Source: Myxococcales bacterium
Lineage (GTDB): Bacteria; Myxococcota_A; Bradymonadia; UBA7976; UBA1532
DNA: 64,000 nucleotides
Direction of reading: 5' to 3'
NCBI GenBank assembly: GCA_020633555.1
Contig: JACKDL010000010.1
Location: 124,001 to 188,000, forward strand
Below the pieces are notes generated by a model, which worked only from the letters and a program-made list of their open reading frames with translations, did no database searches and was not told where the DNA came from. Position numbers and translations under genes: made by a program. Within the stretch, counting starts at the first letter, position 1, and every line of letters starts with the position of its first letter. Shown piece after piece: positions 1 to 9,285 of this stretch.

Positions 1-5
1 CCCGA

Positions 6-2117
6 TCAGGGCTCCGCCACCGGCGCCACCGGCAACGCATACCCCCGCACCACCCGGGCCTGGCCGCCTTCGGTCAGGAACGCATCCAGGGCCGCCTTCA
101 GATCGGGGCGGACGGGGGCCTCCACCTCGGTGCCCCCCTCGACGCGCCAGCCCTGCACCACCACGCCGGTGGGCGTGGGCATGTACGTCACCTTGTGGGT
201 GCGATCCCACACAGCCCGGTGCTTGGCCACCCGCACCCGGTCCTCCCAGGCGGGCTTCATCGAGATCTCGTCGGGCGCATGCGGATCCAGCTCGGCCACA
301 CCCGTCAGCGAGGGGTAGGGCAGCCGATGGTGCTGGTAGAACTCAGGCCCACCCGGCGTGAACCACAGCCCCGTCTCGCCGTAGCCCAAGAGCCCCAGGT
401 CGGTCTGTTCGCCCCGAAGCAGCGGCCCCAGATCGGCGCCACCGAAGGCCTCGGGCGCCTGCCCTGTGGCTCGCAGCGCCAGGGTGCGCGCCAGATCCAC
501 GCTGCGCACCACGCCGGGCACGCGGCGCCCGGTCAGCAGGGGGTCGCGCACCAGCAGTGGCACCCGGTGGGCCGAGCGCCCCCGCAGGTGATCGCCGTGG
601 CCCGTGGTGCCGAACTCGAACAGGATCTCGCCGTGATCGGCGGTGACGATCACCACCGTGTCGTCCAGCCGCCCGCTGGCCTCCAACCGCTCGAGCAGCC
701 GCCCCACTTCGTGGTCGAACCAGGCCACCGTACCGTCGAACAGATCGGTCAGGTGTGCGGCGTCTGCGGCCAGAGCCTCCTCGGTTTCAGCCAGGCCACG
801 GAACCGCTGATACAGGTTCGGCCCCTCGTAGTCGGGCGACACATAGCGCCGGTACCAGGGATCCGCCGCGGCGTAGGGGAAATGGCTGCTGGACACGAAG
901 CCCACGATGAAGAACGGCCGTCCGTCGCCGGCGTCCACGGCGTCGCCGATGCGATCCATGGTCTCGCCGGTGTGCGGGTAGTTCACCAGCCCCACCAGAT
1001 CGGGGAACAGCCAGCGGCCCAGGCGGTTGTGCAGGTAGGGCAGCAGCGCCGGCTCGATCTGGATCACCCGCTGCCGGATCAGCGACGGCACGTCGAAGTC
1101 GGGGGCCTGCACCGTCTCGAAGCCCGCCCCGATGCGGCGGAAAATGTCGCCGGCGTAGTCGGCCACTGCTGCCGTCCGGTAGCCCTCCTGCGCCAGGTAG
1201 CGCGGCAGGGTCAGGGTGCCGTCCAGGCGCTCGTCGTGGCGCGGGAACATGTGCCGTACGCCGTGCTCGTGGGGGAAGCGGCCCGTAAGGATGCTGGCCC
1301 ACGAGGGGAACGTTCGGGCCAGGGGCACATAGGCCTCGTCGAACACCACGGCCTGTGCCGCGAAGCGGTCCAGGTTGGGCGAGGTGCGCCGCGCGTAGCC
1401 GCTCAAGCCCAGGTGATCGGGCCGCAGCGAGTCGTTGGCGATGATCAAGATGTTGGGCCGCTGGGGCGTGCCGCCGTTGGGGCCGCTGCGGGCCAGGCGC
1501 CAGCCGCCCCAGGCCAGCCCCACGGCCGCCGCCGCCCACAGCGTGCGCCGCCGGGCCGCCCGGGAGCGCACCAGGGCGGCGGCCAGGGCCAGCGCCGGCA
1601 CGGCCACCCCCACCGCCAGCAGCCCGGGGAACAGCCAGCCCGGCGCGCCGTGGGTGATGGCCCGCTGGAGCGTCGCCCAGACCCCGCCCCGCCCATAGAA
1701 CGTCTCGGCGTGCACCTGGGGGAAGGCCCTCATGTGCAGCGCCCAGGCGCCCAGGTGGTACACCAGCACGCCCACCGCCACGCGGCGCCCCCAGCCGCGC
1801 CCCGGGCGGCGGCCCGTGAGGCCGGCGCCGATCCCGGCCACCAACAGCCCCATGGCCGCGCCCACCGTCAGCGCCGTGGCCAGGCTGGCACCCACGGCCG
1901 CCACCACCGTCCACAGGTAGCGCTCCATCACCAGGCGGGTGATGCCGTCGTCCTCCTGGCCCATGACCCGGAAGCCGCCGTTCACCGCCAGCAGCGTCAC
2001 CCACGACAGCAGGTGCACCGCCACGCCCGGCAGCACGCCGTGGCGCAGCCAGGCGCGCAGGCCCGCAGGCACCCCGCGACGGGGTGTCTCCTGGCTGGGT
2101 GTCCGGTTACTGCGCAT
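6..2117 (-). CDS. Membrane-anchored sulfatase-fold hydrolase/transferase with Thr at the catalytic position
   Basis: About 703 residues. The N-terminal third has five hydrophobic segments (roughly residues 29-47, 68-100, 112-128, 160-183, 193-208), followed by an alkaline-phosphatase-superfamily domain facing the periplasm. Metal-binding motifs are visible: NDSLRPDH near 229-235 and TADHGE near the C-terminal half. The position that is Cys or Ser in sulfatases (CxPSR) reads TFPSW (T269-W273), before the conserved LTGR. Thr nucleophiles are known in LtaS/phosphoglycerol-transferase-like members, so the enzyme may move phospho-alcohol groups onto envelope polymers rather than cleave sulfate esters; this is inference. 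The start is the ATG at 2117, which overlaps the stop of the upstream sulfatase-like gene by 11 bases. The in-frame extension upstream is low-complexity shadow sequence. Confidence 0.85.
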   Translation of the reverse strand: MRSNRTPSQETPRRGVPAGLRAWLRHGVLPGVAVHLLSWVTLLAVNGGFRVMGQEDDGITRLVMERYLWTVVAAVGASLATALTVGAAMGLLVAGIGAGLTGRRPGRGWGRRVAVGVLVYHLGAWALHMRAFPQVHAETFYGRGGVWATLQRAITHGAPGWLFPGLLAVGVAVPALALAAALVRSRAARRRTLWAAAAVGLAWGGWRLARSGPNGGTPQRPNILIIANDSLRPDHLGLSGYARRTSPNLDRFAAQAVVFDEAYVPLARTFPSWASILTGRFPHEHGVRHMFPRHDERLDGTLTLPRYLAQEGYRTAAVADYAGDIFRRIGAGFETVQAPDFDVPSLIRQRVIQIEPALLPYLHNRLGRWLFPDLVGLVNYPHTGETMDRIGDAVDAGDGRPFFIVGFVSSSHFPYAAADPWYRRYVSPDYEGPNLYQRFRGLAETEEALAADAAHLTDLFDGTVAWFDHEVGRLLERLEASGRLDDTVVIVTADHGEILFEFGTTGHGDHLRGRSAHRVPLLVRDPLLTGRRVPGVVRSVDLARTLALRATGQAPEAFGGADLGPLLRGEQTDLGLLGYGETGLWFTPGGPEFYQHHRLPYPSLTGVAELDPHAPDEISMKPAWEDRVRVAKHRAVWDRTHKVTYMPTPTGVVVQGWRVEGGTEVEAPVRPDLKAALDAFLTEGGQARVVRGYALPVAPVAEP

Positions 2118-4578
2118 AGCCCCAGTCCCGCATGGCGTCCATGACGTCGGCCTCCAGCGAGCGCAGCCGCCAGGGCTCGGGCCCGGTGTGATCCAGCCGC
2201 TGGCTCCACCAGTGCGCGGTGGGCCGCTCGGCGGGCAACACATCGGGCCACTGATCGGCGCCAATGGCGAGCGCCGCCGGCTCGCCCGTGTAGGCGCCGT
2301 CGAGCGCCGGCGCCAGCAGCGGCAGGGCGTGGGGCCCCACCCGGAGGCCCACGGGGCCGTCGAGCCGGAGCTGTGGTGGGGCCGGGGTCCAGCCCGCAAA
2401 GGCCAACGTCACGGGGCCCTCGCCCAGCGTCAGGGTGAAGTCCGCCGCCTCGCCGTCCCGCGTCACAGTGTCGGTGGGGGCGTGGTCGTGCAGCGTGGCC
2501 GTGCGCAGCCCGCCCGGCACGGTCACCCGACCCGTGATCTGTTGGCCGACCGGCCCGGTGAAGCGCACCAGATGCAGGGGCGCCGGCTGGGCGCGGGTCT
2601 GTTCCAAGAGCGCCGTCAGCCGCGCCACGTCGGCGGGCCGCTGGGCCGCCAGGTCGTGGCGCTCCTCGGGATCGGCCGCCAGGTCGAACAGCAGCACCGG
2701 GCTGTCCGACACCTCGCCCGTGTGTTTTCGGCGCCACCAGCCGTAGCCGGGCCAGAAGCGCACCAGCTTCAGCGGGCCGTCCACCACCGCGTCGAAGCCC
2801 TTGCCGTCCACCACGATGGGCGCGGTGGGGCCGGCCCTGAACAGATCGCGGCCGAGCATGGTGGGCGGCTTGGGCAGGCCCAGGTGGGCCAGGATGGTGG
2901 GCGCCACGTCGATGGGCGAGGCGGGCCGGTCGTCCACCGCCGGGGGCACGGCGCCGGGCCGCGCGAACAGCAGCGGGATGCGGATCTCGGTCTCCTGCCA
3001 GCTCCAGCCGTGCTTGTAGCGCGTGGTCTTGTAGATCATCGACTCGCGGGCCTTGTGGGCCGCCGGCACCTTCACCTCGAGGTCGCGGGCCCAGCTCAAG
3101 GTCTCGCCGTGATCGCCGTGCATCACCACCAGCGTGCGCTCGGCCAGCCCCAGCCGGCGCACGGCCTCGAGCAGCTCGCCCACGGCGTCGTCGGTGTAGG
3201 CCACCTCGCCCAGGTGCAGCGCGTGCTGCAGATCCCCGGTGAGATCCGCCCAGCCGAAGCCGATCTGGCCCAGGTACTCCCGGGGTGGCCGGTAGCGGAA
3301 GTGGGGGTTGGCGGGGTTCAGGTACAGGAAGAAGGGGCGGTCGCCGTGGGCGGTGAGCCAGGCCACCGCCTCGCGCATCAGATCCACGGTGTTGTGGATG
3401 TGGCGCGCGTTGTCCACGAACCGCGCGAAGCCCAGATCCACCCCCACCCGCAGGAAGTCGGCCAGGAAGATGTTGTCCACCAGGGCCGCGGTCTCGTAGC
3501 CGGCGCCCCGCAGCACGCTGGCCAGGGTGGGCCACTGGCTGTGGGCGTAGCTCAGCCCTTCGAGCTGCCCCACCGGCACGCGGTGGTGCTTCAGGCCCAG
3601 GGTCGAGGCGTAGCGGCCCGTGAGCGCCGAGATCTGGCTGGCCTTGCTCCAGTTGGCGTTGGATCGGGCCTGGGTGAAGCGGCGGCCGGTGGCCGCCAGG
3701 GCGTCGAGCTTGGGCGTGGCCCCCCGGGCCTCGGGGCCCAGGTCGTCCGCGCGCCAGGTGCAGACGTTGATGTACAGCACGTTGATGGGCGCGGGGCCCT
3801 GCCGGGGCGCCCACACGGTGGGATCGGCCAGGAAGGCGTGCCCGGGGCCATCGCAGCCCGCGGCAGCCTTGGCCGTGAAGGTCACCGCCGTCGCCCCGGC
3901 CGGCAGCGGCAGCTCGTGGTCGCGCCAGCCGAAGTCCTGGGGGGACTCGCCCAGACGTCCCAGCGGGTGGTCGGTGGCACCCGCCGCCCCCTGCACCGTG
4001 ACGGTGATCTCCACCGGGCACAGGGTCACATCGCGGTGCGGGGGCAGCCCGGCCACGCCCAGGCTCAGCGTGCTGCCCGCCGGCACCTGGGCCAGGGGCC
4101 ACCTGGTCGCCTCACCCGCCGGCAGGTGCAGCGCGTAACGGCCCTCGTACACCGAGCTGGCGTGGGCCACACCGGCCAGGCTCTCCTCGAGCAACACCTC
4201 GCCGGCCGCCACCGAGAACACCCGCTGGGCCGCTTGCCGGTCCTGGGGCAGGTAGGGCGAGTGGCGAGCATAGTCAAAGCCGCTCAGCGGGGCCGGCGCC
4301 CCAGCCCCCGCCGTATGGACCAGCCGGGCCGGCTCATCGAGCAGGCGGGCCACCACCCGGCGGCTCTGGCTGGCGTAGGCGTAGTCCGCCGGGGGCAGCA
4401 CCGGCCACTGCAGGCTGTCCCGCGAGGGGAACATGACGGCCAGCGCAGCGGCCGTGATCCCCAGCCCCAGGGCCACCAGGACCCCCAACCCCCACAGGAG
4501 CCAGCGACGCCAGCGGCGGGGGCGGGTCGGCGGCTCGGCGGCGGCAGAGGCCGCGGGCGGGTGCGGGGGCGTCGACAT
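2107..4578 (-). CDS. Signal-anchored sulfatase-like protein with unusual catalytic loop
   Basis: 823 residues. A basic N terminus (RRWRRW) is followed by one transmembrane anchor (about 27-49) and a beta-rich region (about 100-255). A sulfatase-fold domain begins near NVLYINVCTWRADD (266). HGDHGET is the C-terminal metal motif. The canonical CxPSR loop is replaced by SKASQ (S311-Q315) just before LTGRY, so a Ser could act as nucleophile but the Pro and Arg are missing. A further C-terminal region of about 250 residues is unassigned. It is translationally coupled to the next sulfatase-like gene (11-base overlap), so the pair probably works on the same envelope substrate. The substrate cannot be read from sequence. 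Confidence 0.82.
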   Translation of the reverse strand: MSTPPHPPAASAAAEPPTRPRRWRRWLLWGLGVLVALGLGITAAALAVMFPSRDSLQWPVLPPADYAYASQSRRVVARLLDEPARLVHTAGAGAPAPLSGFDYARHSPYLPQDRQAAQRVFSVAAGEVLLEESLAGVAHASSVYEGRYALHLPAGEATRWPLAQVPAGSTLSLGVAGLPPHRDVTLCPVEITVTVQGAAGATDHPLGRLGESPQDFGWRDHELPLPAGATAVTFTAKAAAGCDGPGHAFLADPTVWAPRQGPAPINVLYINVCTWRADDLGPEARGATPKLDALAATGRRFTQARSNANWSKASQISALTGRYASTLGLKHHRVPVGQLEGLSYAHSQWPTLASVLRGAGYETAALVDNIFLADFLRVGVDLGFARFVDNARHIHNTVDLMREAVAWLTAHGDRPFFLYLNPANPHFRYRPPREYLGQIGFGWADLTGDLQHALHLGEVAYTDDAVGELLEAVRRLGLAERTLVVMHGDHGETLSWARDLEVKVPAAHKARESMIYKTTRYKHGWSWQETEIRIPLLFARPGAVPPAVDDRPASPIDVAPTILAHLGLPKPPTMLGRDLFRAGPTAPIVVDGKGFDAVVDGPLKLVRFWPGYGWWRRKHTGEVSDSPVLLFDLAADPEERHDLAAQRPADVARLTALLEQTRAQPAPLHLVRFTGPVGQQITGRVTVPGGLRTATLHDHAPTDTVTRDGEAADFTLTLGEGPVTLAFAGWTPAPPQLRLDGPVGLRVGPHALPLLAPALDGAYTGEPAALAIGADQWPDVLPAERPTAHWWSQRLDHTGPEPWRLRSLEADVMDAMRDWGYAQ

Positions 4579-4674
4579 GGCAGAGCCCCAATACGCAGGT
4601 TCCGGGCCAAGATCCAGCGGGGCGCAGCGGTGGGTGTCAGCGCGCCCGGCGGCGGCGGCGCCCGGCGGGCCCGC

Positions 4675-6588
4675 TCACCCGACGAACACCCGCTGGGTGA
4701 AGGCGTTCAGGAACTTCCCGTGGGGGTCCTGGGTGGCCCGCACCGCCTGGAAGCGCTGGAACCGCGGCCCGTGGATCTCGAGCATGTCCGCCGCGGTCAC
4801 GCCCGTCTTCTTGCCCAGGTGGGGTTGACCCCCGTGGGCCCGCAGGATGGCCTCGACCTCGGGGTACACCCGGGTGCGGTCCTGCGACAGGGGGGTGGCC
4901 AGCTCGATGTAGGCCGTGGCCCGCCCGGCCCCCGGCCCGATGAGCCCGCGGCTGGCGTCGGGGGTGAAGCGCGTCTCGACGATGGAGAAGAAGTCCCGCC
5001 GGGCCAGCAGCGCCAGCACCTCGCGCAGCGCCGGCAGGTAGGCGTCCACGGGCACGCCGAACTCGATCTCGTCGTGGCGGTAGAACAGCCGGCGGCCAAA
5101 AGCGCGGCTGGCGGGCATCACCAGGGCCTTGTCGGGGGCCGCCAGGTTCGACAGCCAGTGGTCCTCGTCCAGCCGCACCAGGCCCTCGGCCAGGCTGGGC
5201 AGCCACGCGCTCAGGGCGAAGTCCTGCAGCTCGGCCTGGGTCTTCTTCGCCACCCAGCCCTCGGTCTCGGGGGCGTCCACCCGGTCCCAGGTGTGCTGGC
5301 GGATGGCCTCGCCCTCGGTGCCGCCCACGTAATAGAAGCTGACGTGGTCGTGGCCGCTCAGCGCCTGCGCCAGATCACGCTCCGCGTCGGCCCGATCCAC
5401 CATGGCCGAGGTCTTGCGCAGGCGGTAGGCGGGCACCAGGGCCAATTCCACCTCGGTCACCACGCCGCAGGCGCCCAGGCCGCCGCACACCGCGTGGAAC
5501 AGGTCGTCGCCGGGGCGCACCGTGCGGGCCTGGCCGGCGGCGTCGATGACCCGCAGCGCCCGGATCTGCTCCGACAGGAAGCCGTGGTCCCGCCCGGTCC
5601 CGTGCAGATCGGTGGCCACCAGCCCGCCGATGCTCTGCGCGTCGGTGGAGCCCAGCACGGGCAGCGCCAGCCCCGCCCCCAGCAGCGCCCGGTTCAGGTC
5701 GCGCAGGCGGATTCCGGCCTGCACCCTTGCCACCCGTGCCTGCCGGTCCACGTGCAGCACGGCGTCGTAGGCGTCCAGCGAGATCAGGGTCTGCGCGCTC
5801 AGGGGCGAGGCGTTGAAGGTGTGGCCACCGCCCACCACCCGCAGGCGCTCGGCCCGGGCCACGGTGGCGCAGAGCTCTTCCTCGCTGCGGGGCAGCGCGT
5901 AGTGGGCCGGGCGGACCGCGTAGTCTGCCGTCCAGTTCCGCCACTCGCCGTCCTCGAAGCGGCCCTCGTGTCCGGCGGCGCCGGTGGCCAGGTACAGCCC
6001 GCCCCGGGCGAAGTCGAAGGCGTGCGTCTGCACCTTCCGTTTCAGGGCCGCGGCCAGGCCCCGCAGGCCCCTGTGGGCCCGGTGGTGGTCGGCCAAGGCG
6101 TCGGCCAGGGCCGCCAGCCCCGCCTGCCGCACGGCCGCGAGCACCACCCCGGGAGTCCAGGCGCCCTCCGAGGCCTCCATCGCGTCCACGTGGTGGGCCA
6201 GCACCGCGAGCTGCTCCTCGCGCACGAAGCCCTCCAGCGCCCGGGCCGCCTCGGCCGCGGCGAAGGCCCGGCTCGCCGCCCGCGCCGTCTGCACGTCGGC
6301 GTCCCGATCCGTCTGGGCCGCCACGCTCGGGGCGGCCGCCAGCCAGGCGGCGAACAGGGCGTCGGCGGTGGGCCGATCCCCCGGCGTCAGCGCCGCGTGG
6401 GGCCGGGTCTCGGTGGTGGCCAGCCAGTGGCGCAGGTCCTCGGCCTCCAGCGCCGCCATGGCGCCGGTCTGCGCGGCCACCGCCAGGGCGTCCAGCCGCG
6501 CCCCGGCCAGCCGCGCCGCCACGGCGGCGCGCTCGTCCTCGGACAGGCCCACCCACGCCGGGTGCGCCCGCAACTCATCGATGGTCAT
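4675..6588 (-). CDS. FAD-linked oxidase of the gulonolactone/arabinonolactone oxidase family
   Basis: 637 residues. The PCMH/VAO-type FAD-binding domain starts near residue 215 and contains VVGGGHTFN with His256, the usual covalent flavin attachment residue, and HGTGRDHG further on. The C terminus has the ALO-type ending with DPHGKFLN. The family oxidises aldonolactones or sugar alcohols to ascorbate-like products, passing electrons to oxygen or another acceptor. About 190 helical residues before the FAD domain are not typical of the family (usual length about 400-480), so there is an added N-terminal domain of unknown role. The start ATG at 6588 is followed by a plausible helical sequence. 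The substrate is unknown. Confidence 0.85.
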   Translation of the reverse strand: MTIDELRAHPAWVGLSEDERAAVAARLAGARLDALAVAAQTGAMAALEAEDLRHWLATTETRPHAALTPGDRPTADALFAAWLAAAPSVAAQTDRDADVQTARAASRAFAAAEAARALEGFVREEQLAVLAHHVDAMEASEGAWTPGVVLAAVRQAGLAALADALADHHRAHRGLRGLAAALKRKVQTHAFDFARGGLYLATGAAGHEGRFEDGEWRNWTADYAVRPAHYALPRSEEELCATVARAERLRVVGGGHTFNASPLSAQTLISLDAYDAVLHVDRQARVARVQAGIRLRDLNRALLGAGLALPVLGSTDAQSIGGLVATDLHGTGRDHGFLSEQIRALRVIDAAGQARTVRPGDDLFHAVCGGLGACGVVTEVELALVPAYRLRKTSAMVDRADAERDLAQALSGHDHVSFYYVGGTEGEAIRQHTWDRVDAPETEGWVAKKTQAELQDFALSAWLPSLAEGLVRLDEDHWLSNLAAPDKALVMPASRAFGRRLFYRHDEIEFGVPVDAYLPALREVLALLARRDFFSIVETRFTPDASRGLIGPGAGRATAYIELATPLSQDRTRVYPEVEAILRAHGGQPHLGKKTGVTAADMLEIHGPRFQRFQAVRATQDPHGKFLNAFTQRVFVG

Positions 6589-6674
6589 GGCATTCCCTCC
6601 GCGACCACTCTACCCCATGCGGAGGGCGCCGCCAGCCTGCGTTGGGAGGTGCGCTGCGGGTCGGCCCAGGGGCG

Positions 6675-7277
6675 TCAGTTCAGCTCTTCGAAGCGTTCGC
6701 CCCGGCCGCGGAACACCCGCTCGCCGTCGGTGAGCGACACGGGCTTGCGGAAGTAGTGGTGCATGGCCCCTCGGCGGGCCATCGACCAGCGGTCGTGGTC
6801 CAGCTCGAACATCTCGCAGGGCTCGCCGCCGGGCATCTTCATCGAGCACATGCACTCGAAGCCCAGCCGCGCCCCGAAGCGCTGCACGGCGATGTTGTCG
6901 CGGCGCACCCAGAACCACACCTGCTCGGCGGCCAGCACCTGAAAGGCGTAATCCACCAGCGCGGTGGCGCAGCGGCCGCCGTCGCCCTGGTGGGCGTGGC
7001 GATCCAGGATCACCGCGAAGCTCCAGGTGCCGGGCTCTTCCTCGTCGCGCACCAGCTCGGCCACGCCCAGGACGTCGTCGCCGTGGTGGACCACGAAGGT
7101 GCGGTGGGCGCCGTCCCAGGCCAGCGGGTGGTGCTCGCCCAGGCCCTCGACGAAGCGGCGGCGGTACAGGCGGGGGTTGTCCAGCAGCGCTTGCAGCGGC
7201 GCCCGATCCGTCTCCTGGAACGGGCGCAGGCTCAATGCGTCGTCGTCTTCGACCTCGGCGCGGGCCGGCTGCGGCAC
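6675..7277 (-). CDS. GNAT family N-acetyltransferase (RimJ/RimL-like)
   Basis: About 200 residues. The GNAT fold starts at ALSLRPF and contains the acetyl-CoA pyrophosphate loop HQGDGGRCATALVDYAF and the C-terminal strand region WFWVRRDNIAVQRFGARLGF, typical of RimJ/RimL-type enzymes that acetylate protein N termini or small amines. The chosen start is the GTG at 7277, which has GGAGG about 7 bases upstream. A GTG at 7283 or an ATG at 7382 are alternatives, but the added residues look non-coding. The gene lies downstream of the MutS-like gene on the same strand with a gap of about 137 bases. The acceptor substrate cannot be inferred. Confidence 0.85.
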   Translation of the reverse strand: MPQPARAEVEDDDALSLRPFQETDRAPLQALLDNPRLYRRRFVEGLGEHHPLAWDGAHRTFVVHHGDDVLGVAELVRDEEEPGTWSFAVILDRHAHQGDGGRCATALVDYAFQVLAAEQVWFWVRRDNIAVQRFGARLGFECMCSMKMPGGEPCEMFELDHDRWSMARRGAMHHYFRKPVSLTDGERVFRGRGERFEELN

Positions 7278-7414
7278 GGGCACCCCTCCACCGCCAGCTC
7301 GAGTGGGGCGGCATGCCCCGGGACGCTGCACGGTGCCGGAAGGATGCGTCGCCCCTCGGGGTGGACGCAACCGCTTGTGCAATCGGGCTCAGGGTGCAGG
7401 GGCCCCGGGCGCCC

Positions 7415-9277
7415 TCAGCCCGGCACCTCGATGCCCTCCATGCGCAGGACGTGCAGGGCGTTGGTGGTGGTGGCCCGCCCCGGCTTCAGCGTGTAGTCGA
7501 AGTGCAGGGCCTCGCCGTCGAAGCGATCGCTGAAGTGGTACAGCTCGATGGCCGCGCCGTCGTCGTCGGCCACCCGCACCAGGTCGAGATCGTGGGTGGT
7601 GACCAGGCCGAAGCTGCGCTGCGCCGCCAGCAGCCGGTCGACGATGTGCCGGCTGGCCAGGTGCCGCTCCCGGCTGTTGGTGCCGCTGAGCATCTCGTCC
7701 ACCATGAACAGGCGGGGCCGCGCGGCGCGGTCACCCTCGGCAGCCTCGACGGCCTCGAGCACCCCCCGGATGCGCCGCACCTCGGCGTAGAAGCGGCTCA
7801 GCCCCTGGCCCGGATCGTCGGTGACCTGGATGCTGGTGCTCAACCGGCAGGCCCGCTGGGTCCAGGCGTCGGCACACACCGGGGCGCCGGCGTGGGCCAG
7901 CACCGTGTTGGCCCCCAGGGCCCGCAGGAACGAGCTCTTGCCGCTCATGTTGCTGCCGGTGATGAGCACCAGCCGCCCGCCGCCCGCCAGGGTGAAGGTG
8001 TTGGCCACCCGCCGCTCCGCCGGGAACAGGGGGTAACCGGCGCTGGTGGCCCGGATCGCCACGCCCCCGTCGTCCTCGTGCAGCGTGGGCCAGGCATACG
8101 TGGGGTGATCGGCCGCGAAGCCGCCCAGCGCGGCCAGGGCCTCCACGTCGGCCAGCGCCTCCAGATCGGCGCGCACCTTGGGCCCGGCGCTGGCCCGCCA
8201 CCGCTCCAGCCGCCAGCCGTGGAACACCTCCCACAGCAGCACCAGGGCCAGCGCGCCGTACAGCAGCGCCGAGTGGCGCACGGCCAGCGAGTCCACGATG
8301 CCCTCCAGCCGCCCCATGCGCCCCGAGGGCTTGTCGGCAGCGCCGCCGAAGCGAGCCTGCGCGGGCGCCAGGGCCGGGGCGTGGAAGGTGCGCGCCTCGA
8401 GCCGCTCGAACAGCCGCCGCAACGCCAGGAAGGGCCGGTGGCGATCCGCCAACAGGGGCAGGTAGTCGGCGCTGATGCGCCGGGTGGTGACGCCGTACAG
8501 CGCCACCTGGGCCAGGAAGGTGAACTGCCACAGGGTGGCGACCTCGAAGCCCACGGTGAGGATGAACTGCACCACCGTGGCGGGCACCAGCAGCGCCGCC
8601 AGGTACACCAGGGGCTGCAGCCGCTTGGGGTCGGCCGGGGCCTCGGCCCAGGTGAGGAACTGGGCCAGCGCGTCGGCGTCCACCGCCGCCAGGCGCCCCT
8701 CGGCCTCGACGCGGCGGCGCAGGCCCGGCAGGGCCGCCAGCTCGCGGGCCGCCGCCTGCCGCCCCGGCAGATCCGCCGGCGCCACCCCGTCCACCAGCAG
8801 CCCCGCGAGCCGGGCGCGGCCCGCGGGCAGGGCGCAGCGGTTGATGAGCTGGTACAGCGAGCCGCGCCCGAAGACGAGCAGCTCCTTCAGCTCGGGCCGG
8901 GCGGCGTCCAGGCGCGCGGCGCCGTCGTCGGGCAGGGCGTCCCAGTCACCCCGGATGCGCGCGGCCCCCTGGGCGCACAGCGTCGCCATGGCCTGCAGCC
9001 GCGGCGCGTAGGCGTAGGGCTTGCGGTGCAGCCAGGCAGCCACGCCGTACACCGCGGCCGCCGCCCCCGCGATGATCCAGTACAGCGTGATCTGGTCGTG
9101 CCAGCCCGCGAAGGCGGTGGCGGCGGCCACCAGGAAGGCCACCAGCCGCACCCCCGCCAGCCGCGTGGAGAAGCGCTCCACCCGGGCGTGCAGGCGGCCG
9201 TAGCGCCGCGCGGCGCGCTCGTAGCCGGCCCGGGCGCGGCGGGCGGCGTCCGTGGCGGCGGCTTGCGGATCGGACAT
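7415..9277 (-). CDS. MutS-family ATPase, membrane-associated (not mismatch-repair MutS)
   Basis: 620 residues. Only the MutS core/ATPase part is present. Walker A is GSNMSGKSS (about 441-449), Walker B is LFMVDE (about 523-528), followed by the MutS-type SGTNSRER segment and THDLDL. There is no mismatch-recognition domain I. Instead the N-terminal quarter carries two hydrophobic segments (about 43-60 and 66-83), and two more lie near 230-275. This matches a family of membrane-associated MutS paralogues with unknown substrate. It follows nadK by 8 bases and is probably cotranscribed with it. Confidence 0.88.
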   Translation of the reverse strand: MSDPQAAATDAARRARAGYERAARRYGRLHARVERFSTRLAGVRLVAFLVAAATAFAGWHDQITLYWIIAGAAAAVYGVAAWLHRKPYAYAPRLQAMATLCAQGAARIRGDWDALPDDGAARLDAARPELKELLVFGRGSLYQLINRCALPAGRARLAGLLVDGVAPADLPGRQAAARELAALPGLRRRVEAEGRLAAVDADALAQFLTWAEAPADPKRLQPLVYLAALLVPATVVQFILTVGFEVATLWQFTFLAQVALYGVTTRRISADYLPLLADRHRPFLALRRLFERLEARTFHAPALAPAQARFGGAADKPSGRMGRLEGIVDSLAVRHSALLYGALALVLLWEVFHGWRLERWRASAGPKVRADLEALADVEALAALGGFAADHPTYAWPTLHEDDGGVAIRATSAGYPLFPAERRVANTFTLAGGGRLVLITGSNMSGKSSFLRALGANTVLAHAGAPVCADAWTQRACRLSTSIQVTDDPGQGLSRFYAEVRRIRGVLEAVEAAEGDRAARPRLFMVDEMLSGTNSRERHLASRHIVDRLLAAQRSFGLVTTHDLDLVRVADDDGAAIELYHFSDRFDGEALHFDYTLKPGRATTTNALHVLRMEGIEVPG

Positions 9278-9285
9278 GGTGGGCC

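Noticed and set aside
2118..2399. N-terminal extension of the first sulfatase-like ORF
   Set aside because: The added residues are Ser/Pro/Arg-rich shadow of the neighbouring gene and precede a clear start that overlaps the upstream stop.
7415..9277. Mismatch-repair MutS
   Set aside because: No mismatch-binding domain and two N-terminal membrane segments are present; only the ATPase core is MutS-like.
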